DNA from: Burkholderia sp. WP9
GTDB taxonomy: Bacteria > Pseudomonadota > Gammaproteobacteria > Burkholderiales > Burkholderiaceae
DNA: 64,000 bases
Direction: 5' to 3'
Assembly (NCBI RefSeq): GCF_900104795.1
Contig: NZ_FNTG01000003.1
Span: 124,001 to 188,000 of the forward strand
The notes under the pieces were generated by a model. That model ran no database searches. It had not been told where the DNA came from and was given only the letters and a program-made list of their open reading frames with translations. Both the position numbers and the translations under genes were made by a program. Numbering within the stretch: the first letter of the stretch is position 1; every line of letters begins with the position of its first letter. Below, in pieces: positions 47,319-56,207 of the stretch.

Positions 47319-48564
47319 TCATATTGCACCTTGTGTGGTTGATTGAACAGCGTTAAGCGTCGGAGCAGTCGAACTGTAGCGCCCACCTTGCCCTTTGACG
47401 AGGACGACATTGCCCACGGGCTCGAACAGACAGCGATGCAGGTTGCCGTAACGATGCTGGCGCAAGAATCCGCTTTGCCCCCACTGGTAGATGGTGGTCG
47501 CGCACACGCCGAGTTGGGCGGCGAGCTCGTCGGCGGTGAGCATGCCGCGCTCTCGTAGGCGCGTAAAGCGGCTCTTAAGTTTATAGGCGTTGCGGATGAC
47601 GATGACCTTCTTGTGGGTGAAGGCCTCACCTTTCCAGTTCTTGTAGCCGAGCTCGTTGAGGTGCTTGGCGACTTGCCGGTCCGAACAGGTTTCGAGCAAT
47701 TCGTCGACCTTCGCAACAACCTCTGGCAGCGTCTTGCGAATCAAAGCGATGGGCTTGCGTTTGTCGACCATCAGTGAGGTTGTTTGACCGCCACGGAAGC
47801 GAACATGGATCGCGATCTGCTCATTTTTTAAAAGTGTGACGTCCTCAATGAGCAGACCGAGCATCCGTTTGCGTTCGACGGGTTCAACACGCGTGTCGTT
47901 CCAGACCACGGCGAAGTCAGCAGCCAGTGCTCGAATGCGCGCACGCGCTTCGTCGGCAAGCAAACGCTGGTCGGCCATGCGTTGGCGGTCGTGCTCCTGT
48001 TGCAGATCGTCCAGTTGCCGAAGGCGGGCATTCCAGTCGGCTTCCAAAGCGTCAGCGACCATGCGGTTGGCAGGATCAACATTCATATAACGTCGGCGGG
48101 CGAGTTCGGCGTCGTAACGCGCCCGCTCCAGCTGCCGGTTGCGCATCGCGTTCGCCTGTTCAATGCGCCCAGCAATCTCGTCCTCGACGGCGAGAGCGAC
48201 TTCGATGGCCGCGGGCGCAACAGTCTGTAGCAGCAGTGAACTGATCGCCAAGTCCACATCGCACCCGCGTATTGACTGACACGGCTTGCCTGCACGATGC
48301 GCAACAGCGGCGTGACACACATAGTACGGCTCGAGTGTGCTGGTCACCCTCTGATACCGGACGCGCATGCGTTGACCGCATACGCCGCACATCACGCGTC
48401 CCTGCAACAGCCCGACACCTTCGCGCGGCATAGCGCCCCGGCTGCCATCAGAGAAACTGCTAGAGCTTTGCTTGAGCGTCACCTGATTGCGCTCAAACTC
48501 GTCCCAGTCGATATAACCCGCGTGCGCGTCGCGGATCAATACCTCCCAATCACGCTGGGCGACC
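47319..48564 (-). pseudogene. Large serine recombinase, C-terminal part
   Basis: This piece continues the recombinase after the IS5 insertion (LKVAQRDWEVLIRDAHAG across the rejoined junction). It contains the zinc ribbon (GVLLQGRVMCGVCGQRM-type Cys pair, then YYVCHA and GKPCQ), a long coiled coil (residues rich in Arg/Glu, RQLERARYDAELARRRY) and C-terminal DNA-binding segments including DELAAQLGVCATTIYQWGQS. All of these are typical of large serine recombinases. On its own the piece has only a TTG start and no catalytic domain. Confidence 0.88.
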
Positions 48565-48568
48565 TTAA

Positions 48569-49733
48569 GGCTACGCTGAAAAAGGTCAACGGCATTGGGC
48601 GTTCAATCGTTAGATGTGCATGAAACAACAGACCCTTGCGATGGCGGCCGATCAAGGCGCCGGATTTGAACAGTACCGTCGGCCAACCAAACGCGATGTG
48701 TTCCTTGAGACGATGGAGCAGATCGTGCCGTGGGCGCAATTGTGCGAGGTTGTCGAGCCGTACTATCCGAAGGGTCAAGGCGGTCGCCCGCCAGTGGGTC
48801 TGGAGCGCATGCTGCGCATGCACTTTGTGCAGCACTGGTTCAACCTGGCGGATGAGGCGTGCGAGGAGGCGCTGCTGGACAGCACCGCATTGCGGCGATT
48901 CGTCGGGATTGACCTGGGGCGCGAGCGGGTTCCCGATGGCACGACGCTGTTGAAGTTTCGCCGGCTGCTGGAGCGCAACAAGCTCGGCGAGCAGTTGTTC
49001 TCCAAGGTCGGCGAAGTACTGCAAGGGCATGGGCTGAAGGTTGGCACCGGCACGATCGTGGATGCCACCATCATCGGTGCGCCCAGTTCCACGAAGAATG
49101 CGGACAAGGCACGAGACCCCGAAATGCATCAGACGAGGAAGGGCCAGCAGTGGTACTTCGGCATGAAGCTGCACATCGGTGTGGATAGCCAGACGGGACT
49201 GGCACACAGCGCGGTAGTGACGGCGGCAAACGTGCATGACAAGCATCCGCTGCCGGCGCTACTGCACGGCGACGAGCGGCGTGTGTACGGCGACAGCGCC
49301 TATGCGAGCCAGAAGGAACTCATCGCCAGCAAGGCGCCGAAAGCGAAGGACTTCACCAACCAGCGTGTGCGCAATCGCAGTGGTGAAGTCGATGAAACCA
49401 GGCGCTCGAAAAACCGCAACAAGTCGAAGATTCGTGCCCGGGTCGAACACGTCTTTGCGGTGGTCAAGCGGCTGTGGGGCTTCGGCAAGGTGCGCTATCG
49501 CGGCCTCGCGAAGAACGCCACGCGTGCCTTTACTGCACTCGCGCTGGCCAACATCTACATGAGCCGCGCGCGGCTGATGGCACAGGTGCGTCCATAAGCA
49601 GCCGAAATGGGTCGAGAGCCCCGCTTGCCAGGCCCTTCAGGGCCGGGAAATCGAACCGGTCGCATCGCTGATCTCACATTCCGGAATTCAGCATCAAGCT
49701 GTCGGCGAAAACGGTGGCTTCTTCAGCGTAGCC
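48569..49733 (+). mobile_element. IS5-family element inserted in the serine recombinase gene
   Basis: The ends GGCTACGCTGAA (48569) and its inverse TTCAGCGTAGCC (ending 49733) form terminal inverted repeats. The 4-bp duplication TTAA flanks the element (48565-48568, 49734-49737), matching the YTAR target of the IS5 group. Total length is 1165 bp, normal for the group. Confidence 0.92.
48614..49597 (+). CDS. IS5-family transposase
   Basis: A 327-residue DDE transposase, apparently intact. An ATG at 48620 is an alternative start. The N-terminal domain has RDVFLETMEQIVPWAQLCEV and PVGLERMLRMHFVQHWFNL. The catalytic residues are in TGTIVDATIIGAPSS (Asp), VYGDSAYASQ (Asp) and KIRARVEHVFAVVKRLWGF (Glu). 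A complete gene with matching ends suggests the element may still be active. Confidence 0.92.
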   Translation: MCMKQQTLAMAADQGAGFEQYRRPTKRDVFLETMEQIVPWAQLCEVVEPYYPKGQGGRPPVGLERMLRMHFVQHWFNLADEACEEALLDSTALRRFVGIDLGRERVPDGTTLLKFRRLLERNKLGEQLFSKVGEVLQGHGLKVGTGTIVDATIIGAPSSTKNADKARDPEMHQTRKGQQWYFGMKLHIGVDSQTGLAHSAVVTAANVHDKHPLPALLHGDERRVYGDSAYASQKELIASKAPKAKDFTNQRVRNRSGEVDETRRSKNRNKSKIRARVEHVFAVVKRLWGFGKVRYRGLAKNATRAFTALALANIYMSRARLMAQVRP

Positions 49734-50003
49734 TTAAGTTGTGTACTTGTCAAATCGGCCTTGCGCGCGATTCGTGTTCGGCCGTACACGAATGCGCCGG
49801 CGTATCTGGGGTTGTGCAGGATCTGCAGGACACGCGACGTGTTCAGCTCACCCCAATGCACTTCACCCTTACCGATGCCGCGGAGGATTCTGCGGGGGAA
49901 GACCCAACCCTCGCGGCGAAACCGGCGCACCACCATGCTGGCCGAATGCGTCTGCCTATAGGTATCGAACAGCAACTGCAGACTCGCATGAATTTGCTTA
50001 TCG
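49734..50003 (-). pseudogene. Large serine recombinase, middle part
   Basis: This piece lies between the IS66 and IS5 insertions. It encodes part of the recombinase domain, from the IS66 duplication (reading DKQIHASLQLLFDTYRQ) through VVRRFRREGWVFPRRIL and LNTSRVLQILHNPRYAGAF to the IS5 junction. When both elements and one copy of each duplication are removed, the three pieces form one open frame of 694 residues. Confidence 0.88.
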
Positions 50004-50089
50004 GTAAGCGGTAATTTCGGCTCATCTGGAACATGCGGGTGAGAGGGAACAAGATTGCGTCCGCAGCTTACACATTGCGGACGCAACTT

Positions 50090-50581
50090 ATGACTGACCT
50101 ACAAACTGACTTTGACTTCCTGCCCCTGCGGGTGATCGGCAAATCGGCCGACGGCAAGAACCGGTACGACCGTGAGGGCAAGCGCAAGCTGATCGAGGCG
50201 TGCCAAAAGCCTGGGGCCTCCGTGGCCGGGCTGGCGCTGAAGGCTGGAGTGAACGCCAACCAGCTTCGCAAATGGATTAGCCTGGCGCGCCAAAAGACAC
50301 GTCCCCGACGTGCACGGCAGTCGGCGCCAGCCATGGCACCGGCATTCGTTCCTGTTCTGGAAGTGGTTGGTGCTGAGGCGATGCACTTGCCATCCAGGCC
50401 GGCGCTGCCCGACGCTGAGCCAGTTGCGGCACGGCGCGAGCCGATGCGGGCCTCACAACGCCCGCCGTTGCCTTCACGGCTGGTGGCGCAATTGCCCAAC
50501 GGGGTAAGTCTTGAACTTGAATGTGCGCAACAGGACACGGCACTGCTCAGGGCGATGATCGACGCATTGAGGAGTCGCTGA
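50090..50581 (+). CDS. tnpA: IS66 accessory protein TnpA
   Basis: A 163-residue protein from ATG 50090; the longer frame upstream runs into the terminal repeat. Residues about 20-65 form the helix-turn-helix (REGKRKLIEACQKPGASVAG, then GVNANQLRKWISLARQ). The rest is a Pro/Arg-rich linker and a C-terminal beta segment (LPNGVSLELECAQQD). TnpA is needed with TnpB for IS66 transposition. The stop overlaps the tnpB start (TGATG-type overlap). Confidence 0.9.
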   Translation: MTDLQTDFDFLPLRVIGKSADGKNRYDREGKRKLIEACQKPGASVAGLALKAGVNANQLRKWISLARQKTRPRRARQSAPAMAPAFVPVLEVVGAEAMHLPSRPALPDAEPVAARREPMRASQRPPLPSRLVAQLPNGVSLELECAQQDTALLRAMIDALRSR

Positions 50582-50949
50582 TGCTGCGCTTCGCCGATGA
50601 CCTGCACGTCTACCTGTACCGCGAGCCGATCGATTTCCGTTGCGGCATCAACACCCTTGCCGCCCTGGTTGAGGAATCGATGCAGTTGGACCCGCTCGCC
50701 CGTGCCGTCTATGCATTCCACAACCGCAAATGCGATCGCATCAAGCTTCTGCTGTACGAGCGCACCGGTTTCTGGCTGCTGCTGCGTCGGCTCGAGGAAG
50801 ACCGTTTCGTGTGGCCCCGGCGGAATCAGGAGGTGATCGAACTGACAACGCAGCAGCTTCACTGGTTGCTCGACGGCATCGACATCGACGGCATCGACAT
50901 CGACGCGCTTCGTCGTCATCCCGTGCGCCATTACCAGCACGTCAGCTAG
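50581..50949 (+). CDS. tnpB: IS66 Orf2 protein TnpB with 15-bp internal duplication
   Basis: A 122-residue protein whose ATG uses the last base of the tnpA stop. It has the family landmarks VYLYREPIDFRCGINTLAAL, ALVEESMQLDP, RDRIKLLLYE-like KCDRIKLLLYERTGFWLLLR, and FVWPRRN. Near the C-terminus a 15-bp tandem repeat (50872-50886 and 50887-50901) duplicates five residues to give DGIDIDGIDID, where most relatives have one copy. The duplication keeps the frame. Confidence 0.92.
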   Translation: MLRFADDLHVYLYREPIDFRCGINTLAALVEESMQLDPLARAVYAFHNRKCDRIKLLLYERTGFWLLLRRLEEDRFVWPRRNQEVIELTTQQLHWLLDGIDIDGIDIDALRRHPVRHYQHVS

Positions 50950-51039
50950 CCCGATGCGTTGCACGTAAACAACGGCAGGCGCGCCATTTACGAATTGACG
51001 TAAACCCACGGCGCACTGCGTTTCGCTATCCTGGAGTGC

Positions 51040-52680
51040 ATGAAGAATGCACCCGACCTCAAACGCGTACCCAGGGCGGTCCAGGGCTATATCCACGCTC
51101 TCCAGGCACGTGTAGCCGGCGACGCGAAACATATCGGCGAACTGAACCAGCGCGTCGAGCAACTCGAGGAGCAGCTCCGCCTGCTGCAGGCCGAGCGTTT
51201 CGCACCGAAAAGCGAAAAACGCAAAGATCGCGTGTTCGACGAAGCCGAGCAGATTGCACGGACCGAACCGGGCGACGAAGACGATGACGGTGTCCAGCCT
51301 GAGCTGCCCGACACCGGATTGCCACCGGCCAGCCAGCCTGAACGACGCAAGGCCGGACGCAAGCCATTGCCGGCGTACCTGACGCGTGAACCAGTCGAAT
51401 ACGACCTGCCGGAGGACCAGCGCGGCTGCCCCTGTTGCGGCAATCAGCTGCATCGCATCGGCGAGGACGTCAGCGAACAGTTGCACGTCGAGGTCAAGTG
51501 GACAGTCCGCAAGAACGTGCGTTCCAAGTGGGCGTGCCGGCACTGCGAGCGGCACGCCGAACATACCCCGGTCGTGCTTGCGCCGATGCCGGTTCAGCCG
51601 ATCCCGGGCAGCCATGCGGACGCATCGGTGATCGCGACGGTCGCGAGCGCGAAGTACGTCGACGGCATGCCGCTGTACCGGATGCAGGAGGCACTCGCGC
51701 GCTGGCAGATCCCGGTGAGTCGCGGCACGCTCGCCCACTGGATCATTCGCCCCAGCGAACTGCACTACAGCCGCCTGTATGATGCGCTGCATAAAACGTT
51801 GCTGTTGCAGCCGCTGATCCACGGCGATGAAACGACGGTTCAGGTACTCAAGGAACCCGGCAGATCCGCGCAGAGCAAGAGTTACATGTGGTGCTACCGC
51901 AGCGCCCAGGACTGCGCCGAGCCCGTGGTGCTGTTCGAGTACCAGCCGGGGCGTGGCCAGGAGCATCCGAAGAAGTTCCTCGGCGACTACAGCGGCATGC
52001 TGATGAGCGACGGCTACAGCGCCTGGCGCACCTTGAAAAAGGCAAAGCACTTCGGCTGCATGGCTCACGCCCGCAGGCTGTTCGTCAAGGCGGACAAGGC
52101 CGCCGCGAAAAAGACGGACTCCGGCAAGCAGAAGATGCCGAACGCTCGCGTGGCGAAGGCGCTTGAGTACTTCCAGGCCCTGTACCGTGTCGAGGCGCTG
52201 GCCAAAGGCGATCTGCCTACTGGCCTGACGCGAGCCGACTACACGTACGACCTGCGGCAAAAGCACAGTGTGCCGCTGCTTGAGTCCTTCAAGGCATGGC
52301 TCGATGAACTGGCGCCGAAGGTGGCGCCCCAGAGCCTGCTCGGCAAGGCGATTGCCTACACGCGCAACCAATGGGAATATCTCAGCCGCTACGTCACTGA
52401 CGGTTGCGCCGCAATCGATAACAACGTGATCGAGCGCGATATCAGGCCGTTTGCTACTTCAAGAAAATCGTGGCTGTTCAGCGACACAGTTGATGGCGCA
52501 AAGGCCAGCGCCACGATCTACAGCCTGGTCCTCACATGCCGGGCCTGCGGCGTCGAGCCGTACGACTATCTGCTGCATGTACTCACGGAGCTGCCGCAGC
52601 GTGCGCCGGATGCCGACGTGACCGACCTGCTGCCGTTCAATTATGCGCGGCAACAACAGGCCAAGGCACAGACCGGCTGA
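51040..52680 (+). CDS. tnpC: IS66 transposase TnpC
   Basis: A 546-residue transposase. An N-terminal coiled coil (IGELNQRVEQLEEQLRLLQA) is followed by the zinc-finger region (RGCPCCGNQL, later KWACRHCERH), the IS66 catalytic core beginning near PIPGSHADASVIATV with HGDETTVQV, the Asp region in SDGYSAWRTL, and the C-terminal IDNNVIERDIRPFATSRKSW box. No frameshift or stop is seen, so the element may be mobile. Confidence 0.95.
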   Translation: MKNAPDLKRVPRAVQGYIHALQARVAGDAKHIGELNQRVEQLEEQLRLLQAERFAPKSEKRKDRVFDEAEQIARTEPGDEDDDGVQPELPDTGLPPASQPERRKAGRKPLPAYLTREPVEYDLPEDQRGCPCCGNQLHRIGEDVSEQLHVEVKWTVRKNVRSKWACRHCERHAEHTPVVLAPMPVQPIPGSHADASVIATVASAKYVDGMPLYRMQEALARWQIPVSRGTLAHWIIRPSELHYSRLYDALHKTLLLQPLIHGDETTVQVLKEPGRSAQSKSYMWCYRSAQDCAEPVVLFEYQPGRGQEHPKKFLGDYSGMLMSDGYSAWRTLKKAKHFGCMAHARRLFVKADKAAAKKTDSGKQKMPNARVAKALEYFQALYRVEALAKGDLPTGLTRADYTYDLRQKHSVPLLESFKAWLDELAPKVAPQSLLGKAIAYTRNQWEYLSRYVTDGCAAIDNNVIERDIRPFATSRKSWLFSDTVDGAKASATIYSLVLTCRACGVEPYDYLLHVLTELPQRAPDADVTDLLPFNYARQQQAKAQTG

Positions 52681-52831
52681 CGCACCGAACGCGCGCCGGT
52701 CATCATGACTGCGCGCGCTCCCATCACCCCGATGCAGACATCGCCGGTTGATTTTAACCGCCGAGGTGCGGCTACGCTCGGCCGTCACTTGCAAATGATT
52801 CTCGATTCGGCGTGCTAAATTCACCGCTTAC

Positions 52832-53408
52832 GCTTATCGGGGTCCAGCACAGCCGATCCATTGGGGTGGTAGACCAAGCCGATGGGCAGCGGCATTTCGA
52901 GCTCACCGCGCCTCGCCTTGTTGCGGATGCCACCCTGCAGTCTCGCCTTAAGTACATGCAGCTCCGCTTCGCTCATGGTGCCCTTCAGGCCAAGGAGAAG
53001 ACGGTCATTGAAGTAAGCCGGATCATAGACACCGTCTTCGTCGAGAATGAGTGTGCGGGTCAGCGCTGCGAGCTCGATCAGACGGTGCCAGTCTGCGTTG
53101 TTGCGTGCGAGACGGGATACTTCCAGCCCGAGTACGATTCCAGCGTGGCCGATAGCAACCTCCGACACCAATTTCTGGAAGCCGTCGCGCTGCTGCGCGC
53201 TGGCTCCTGACAAACCAAGGTCGCAATCGATGACATGAACGCGCTCGATCGGCCAGCCTAGCGCGACAGCACGGTCGCGCAGCGCGTACTGGCGCTTGGT
53301 GCTTTCAGTGTTCTCGAATACCTGTCGTAGCGAAGATTGCCGCACGTATAGAAAGGCGTCGCGCTGCAGATGGTCAGCCGTGACTTTCTGGTATCGATCA
53401 GTAGACAT
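52832..53408 (-). pseudogene. Large serine recombinase, N-terminal catalytic part
   Basis: The ATG at 53408 overlaps the stop of the upstream small frame. Residues 1-192 carry the resolvase domain: the nucleophile Ser lies in FLYVRQSSLRQVFENTEST, followed by YALRDRAVALGW, CDLGLSGASAQQRDGFQKLV, and the Arg-bearing LGLEVSRLARNNADWHRLIE. The start of the recombinase domain (LPIGLVYHPNGSAVLDPDK) is interrupted by IS66 at 52832. Continued at 50003 it stays in frame. Confidence 0.9.
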
Positions 53409-53698
53409 GGACGAGCTCCGAATGAGTGTGCAGCACGAGACTGGCTAACAGGCGAACAAACTCGCCATCCGCCTGTAGTGGATACGCGATGGGTTCGTGT
53501 CCAGGAGCGGGAGTGCTTTGGGTCGCCGCCGTTTCAGCGAGCATGGGAAGGCCGTGCAGCATGCCGTGGTAACGCAATGCTGCAACGCCCTCTGGACGAG
53601 GCGCACCGTCGATCACAGCGGTGCGTAACGCCTCGTACGCGGCGATTGTCGCTCGCGCCGGGGATGCGCCAGCGAGTGCGGGATTTACGGTTTTTTTT
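53398..53698 (-). CDS. Small frame overlapping HTH gene and recombinase start; possible frameshift extension
   Basis: Reading from the A9 run, this frame encodes about 99 residues (TVNPALAGASPARATIAAYE, ending ELVHVY). It overlaps the recombinase start by 11 bp. No ATG or GTG start with a ribosome-binding site is evident. It would be reached by a -1 slip on the nine A residues (minus strand, 53691-53699) at the end of the HTH gene. The sequence looks like a conserved helical protein (ALRTAVIDGAPRPEGVAALR). It could instead be a separate gene with a rare start, or a gene broken by an indel. Confidence 0.5.
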
Positions 53699-54149
53699 TG
53701 CGCGCTATTGCGCGTTCGATGCTGCGGGGATGAACAGAGATGCCGAGTTCGGTTTCGAGTTGCCCGGCCAATGCACGAGCGTGAACTGGTCCAACGCCTT
53801 CGATGCGCTTCTCGATGAAGACCATCACATTGGTGCTGAGCTTGTGCGCGCCTTTCGGTCCGCGCTGCTTCGGCATGAGCCCGGGTAATCCATCGCGCGC
53901 GAACGCCTCCTCCGCCTGATAGAAGGTCGGGCGAGACACCCCAAACAGCGCTGCGGCTTCGGCCTTGGATGCGCCATCGACGTGGACGTGGCGGAGCATC
54001 TCGTATTTGACCTGAATGAGATCGTTCGCATCGAAGAAGTCGCCGGAGTGAAACCACGGCGCGCGAACGCGTTCTGGATGAGGATTGCGCACGCCAAGAC
54101 GATTCAGGCGTTCGAGCTTCGGATCGGGTTTCTTCAAAGCGTTGTTCAC
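53685..54149 (-). CDS. Helix-turn-helix protein of the serine-recombinase element
   Basis: About 154 residues from the GTG at 54149; the upstream open frame (to 54305) is AT-rich and unlikely to be coding. The protein has SKAEAAALFGVSRPTFYQ as helix-turn-helix (residues about 55-75), then EEAFARDGLPGLMPKQRGPK and a C-terminal LETELGISVHPRSIERAIAR. This resembles the N-terminal DNA-binding half of some transposases, used here as a stand-alone regulator or targeting protein. It ends in a Lys run encoded by nine A residues. TTATGCCG-type motifs lie upstream. Confidence 0.7.
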   Translation of the reverse strand: MNNALKKPDPKLERLNRLGVRNPHPERVRAPWFHSGDFFDANDLIQVKYEMLRHVHVDGASKAEAAALFGVSRPTFYQAEEAFARDGLPGLMPKQRGPKGAHKLSTNVMVFIEKRIEGVGPVHARALAGQLETELGISVHPRSIERAIARKKKP

Positions 54150-54243
54150 ACTGGATGTTATGTAAATTAAAATACGCCGTATATATAGAAACGTCAAGAC
54201 AAACGATGTGCTGGGGATGACGTATATCACCGTTTTCCGGCGA

Positions 54244-54314
54244 ATTATGCCGCACGTCATGGCACCGATTGAAACGTGTCGCGGCATAGTTAAATTTACA
54301 CTCACGGCATAATT
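54244..54314. repeat. TTATGCCG / CGGCATAA motifs upstream of HTH gene
   Basis: ATTATGCCGC (54244-54253), GCGGCATAG (54281-54289) and CGGCATAATT (54305-54314) lie in the AT-rich gap between the HTH gene and the DUF5372-like gene. The same motif is clustered near 35.4 kb. They may be operators for the HTH protein. Confidence 0.5.
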
Positions 54315-54585
54315 TATTTGACATGGTTCGCAGCTCCCGGCATCAGATCGTCGATCAACGCGCGCAATCGGCGCAGATCGTCAGTACGAAACCAGGAGCG
54401 GCCCGCGGCCGCCTGGGCGAAAGCGTCCGGCTCGTCGACATTGGTCCAGGACGCCAGCATCGACGCCAGCCGGCCGTTGGCGTCGTAAAACATCACACGG
54501 TCCTCACCCCAGTTCTGTCGGCGCGTAACCACGTCGACGTGCGCCCCGCGCTGAGGATGGAACGGATGAGTGATCTTGAGCGTTA
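54314..54585 (-). CDS. DUF5372-like protein
   Basis: The frame from 54532 (GTG) gives 72 residues, VTRRQNWGEDRVMFYDANGR through RTDDLRRLRALIDDLMPGAA. Upstream in the same frame the sequence continues as VTLKITHPFHPQRGAHVDV (to about 54585). This matches the DUF5372 pattern I recall, so the true start probably lies upstream at a non-ATG codon, or the start was lost. It is first in the gene order of the serine-recombinase element. The function is unknown. The small beta-rich fold and its constant association with recombinases are recalled, not computed. Confidence 0.6.
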
Positions 54586-54634
54586 CAACTGCGCGATTGT
54601 CGTCATGACAAGCAGTTGCTGACTTACGATAAGG

Positions 54635-55410
54635 GAATCGTGGAATCGGGCGTCAAATTTGTGAAGCGAGGCTTCTTGCCCTTACGCGAGTTTCGTGGCG
54701 TGGCTGACGCCAATCGCCAGGTACACGCGTGGGTGATGAACGAAGCCGGCAACCGCATTCACGGTACGACTCGCGACATGCCGCTCAAGCGCTTCGCGGA
54801 AGTTGAACGAAGCCTGCTGATCAGCTTGCCGGACGTGCTGCCGGAGCTTGCCGTGTGGGCGAAGGCCAAGGTGCACCGCGATGCTCATGTCCAGTTCGAG
54901 CAGAGTTTTTACTCGGTCCCGTATAGGCTGGTCGGCCAGGAACTGTGGCTCAAGGCGACCGACACCATGGTGACGCTGTATCGCGGGCAGGAATCGGTCG
55001 CAGCCCACGCCCGCCTTACTCGCGCAGGCGGCCGTCGCACGGTAGACGATCATCTGCCATCCGCTGCCCAGGCGTGGCAACTGCAGGACACCCAGTGGTG
55101 TTTGGCAGCTGCTGAGCAGATCGGGCCTGCCTGCTATGCCCTGGTTCAGGCGCTCTTCGGCGACAAAGTCTTAATCAAGATGCGCTCGGTGCAAGGCGTT
55201 TTGCGGCTCAAACAGAAATACGGAGCAGTCCGCCTTGAAGCTGCCTGCTCGCGCGCCAACCACTACGGCACGCCGCACTACACGGCCGTTAAAACCATTC
55301 TGCAAAAGGGATTGGATCAGCTGACGCTGTTAAACGCCTTTGATGCGCTGGCGAGCACCTACACCGAAGGCGGCCGTTTCTGCCGCAACACACAAACCAT
55401 TCTCCAATAA
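54635..55410 (+). pseudogene. istA: IS21 transposase IstA, C-terminal part
   Basis: This piece resumes IstA with GIVESGVKFVKRGFLPLREF, which carries the third catalytic acid (Glu in IVESG), after the serine-recombinase element. It continues with the C-terminal DNA-binding region (VQFEQSFYSVPYRLVGQELW). Together with 46563-47310 it makes a 507-residue protein with no lost codons. As it stands it has no proper start of its own. Confidence 0.9.
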
Positions 55411-55418
55411 GGCCGGCC

Positions 55419-56207
55419 ATGCATCCCATTCCTGAATTGACTCCACTGCTTAAGCAGTTGCGCTTGTCCGGCATCCTCGATTCGCTGGAAGCGCGAAACC
55501 GCGAGGCCATCGATCGCAAGCTCGCCTTCACCGAATTCCTTTCGCTGCTCATTCACGACGAAGTAGCCCGGCGCGATAACAAGAAGCTCAGCCTGCGCAT
55601 GCGACGCGCCAACTTCCGTAGCCAGAAGACGCTCGAAGGATTCGACTTCGACCGGCTACCAGGGCTGAATCGATCCGCTATCCATGATCTCGCCACGTGC
55701 CGATTTATTGACGAGAAGGTGGCGGTCCTGATTGCCGGGCCTTGCGGAACGGGGAAAAGCCATCTTGCGCAAGCCCTGGGACACGCTGCAGCTCGGCAAG
55801 GACACGATGTGCTGTTCTCAACACAAAGCCAATTATTAGCAAGCCTGCGCAGCGCGGCAGCCGTGGGCACTTACGACCGTCGTTTCCAGTATCTCGCCAA
55901 GCTTCCACTTCTGATCATTGACGACTTTGGTCTTAAGCCACTGCGTTCGCCAGACGATGAAGACTTCCACGACCTGATCGCCGAGCGTTATGAGCGCGCA
56001 GCAACGATTTTAACGTCGAATTTGGACTTCCCAGAATGGGGGGAAGCATTCCCAGGTAACAAGATGATCGGCGCTGCAACCCTCGACCGCTTGCGTCATG
56101 GCGCTCACAAAATCGTCCTCGACGGCGAGAGCTATCGCGGACTCAAACCGGGCGTCGAAACACTCAGAACCGAGCTTGCAAAAGGAGGCAAAATCAAGCA
56201 ACCTTGA
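55419..56207 (+). CDS. istB: IS21 ATP-binding helper protein IstB
   Basis: A 262-residue AAA+ protein starting 8 bp after istA. The N-terminal domain has LLKQLRLSGILDSLEARNRE. Walker A is AGPCGTGKSHLAQAL, Walker B is PLLIIDDFGLKPL, and the sensor region includes RYERAATILTSNLDF. IstB assists IstA in target capture. The gene looks intact, but without a functional IstA the element should be immobile unless IstA is supplied elsewhere. Confidence 0.93.
   Translation: MHPIPELTPLLKQLRLSGILDSLEARNREAIDRKLAFTEFLSLLIHDEVARRDNKKLSLRMRRANFRSQKTLEGFDFDRLPGLNRSAIHDLATCRFIDEKVAVLIAGPCGTGKSHLAQALGHAAARQGHDVLFSTQSQLLASLRSAAAVGTYDRRFQYLAKLPLLIIDDFGLKPLRSPDDEDFHDLIAERYERAATILTSNLDFPEWGEAFPGNKMIGAATLDRLRHGAHKIVLDGESYRGLKPGVETLRTELAKGGKIKQP

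Larger units (their letters stand above)
50004..52831 (+). mobile_element. IS66-family element inserted in the serine recombinase gene
   Basis: The left end GTAAGCGGTAATTT and the right end, read on the minus strand, GTAAGCGGTGAATTT are IS66-type inverted repeats. The 8-bp direct repeat GCTTATCG flanks the element (49996-50003, 52832-52839), the size expected for IS66. It carries tnpA, tnpB and tnpC in order and totals 2828 bp. Confidence 0.95.
47311..54630 (-). mobile_element. Serine-recombinase element inserted in istA (DUF5372, HTH, small ORF, recombinase)
   Basis: The element lies between two copies of AAGG (47307-47310 and 54631-54634). Removing it and one copy restores istA exactly. 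It carries, on the minus strand, a DUF5372-like gene, a helix-turn-helix gene, a small overlapping frame and a large serine recombinase. The termini show no obvious inverted repeats, as expected for serine-recombinase integration at a short core. Minus its own IS5 and IS66 inserts it is about 3.3 kb. It has no cargo beyond these four genes. Confidence 0.8.

Noticed and set aside
50068..52371. Minus-strand frame of 767 codons across IS66
   Set aside because: It is antisense to tnpA, tnpB and tnpC, which are all recognisable.
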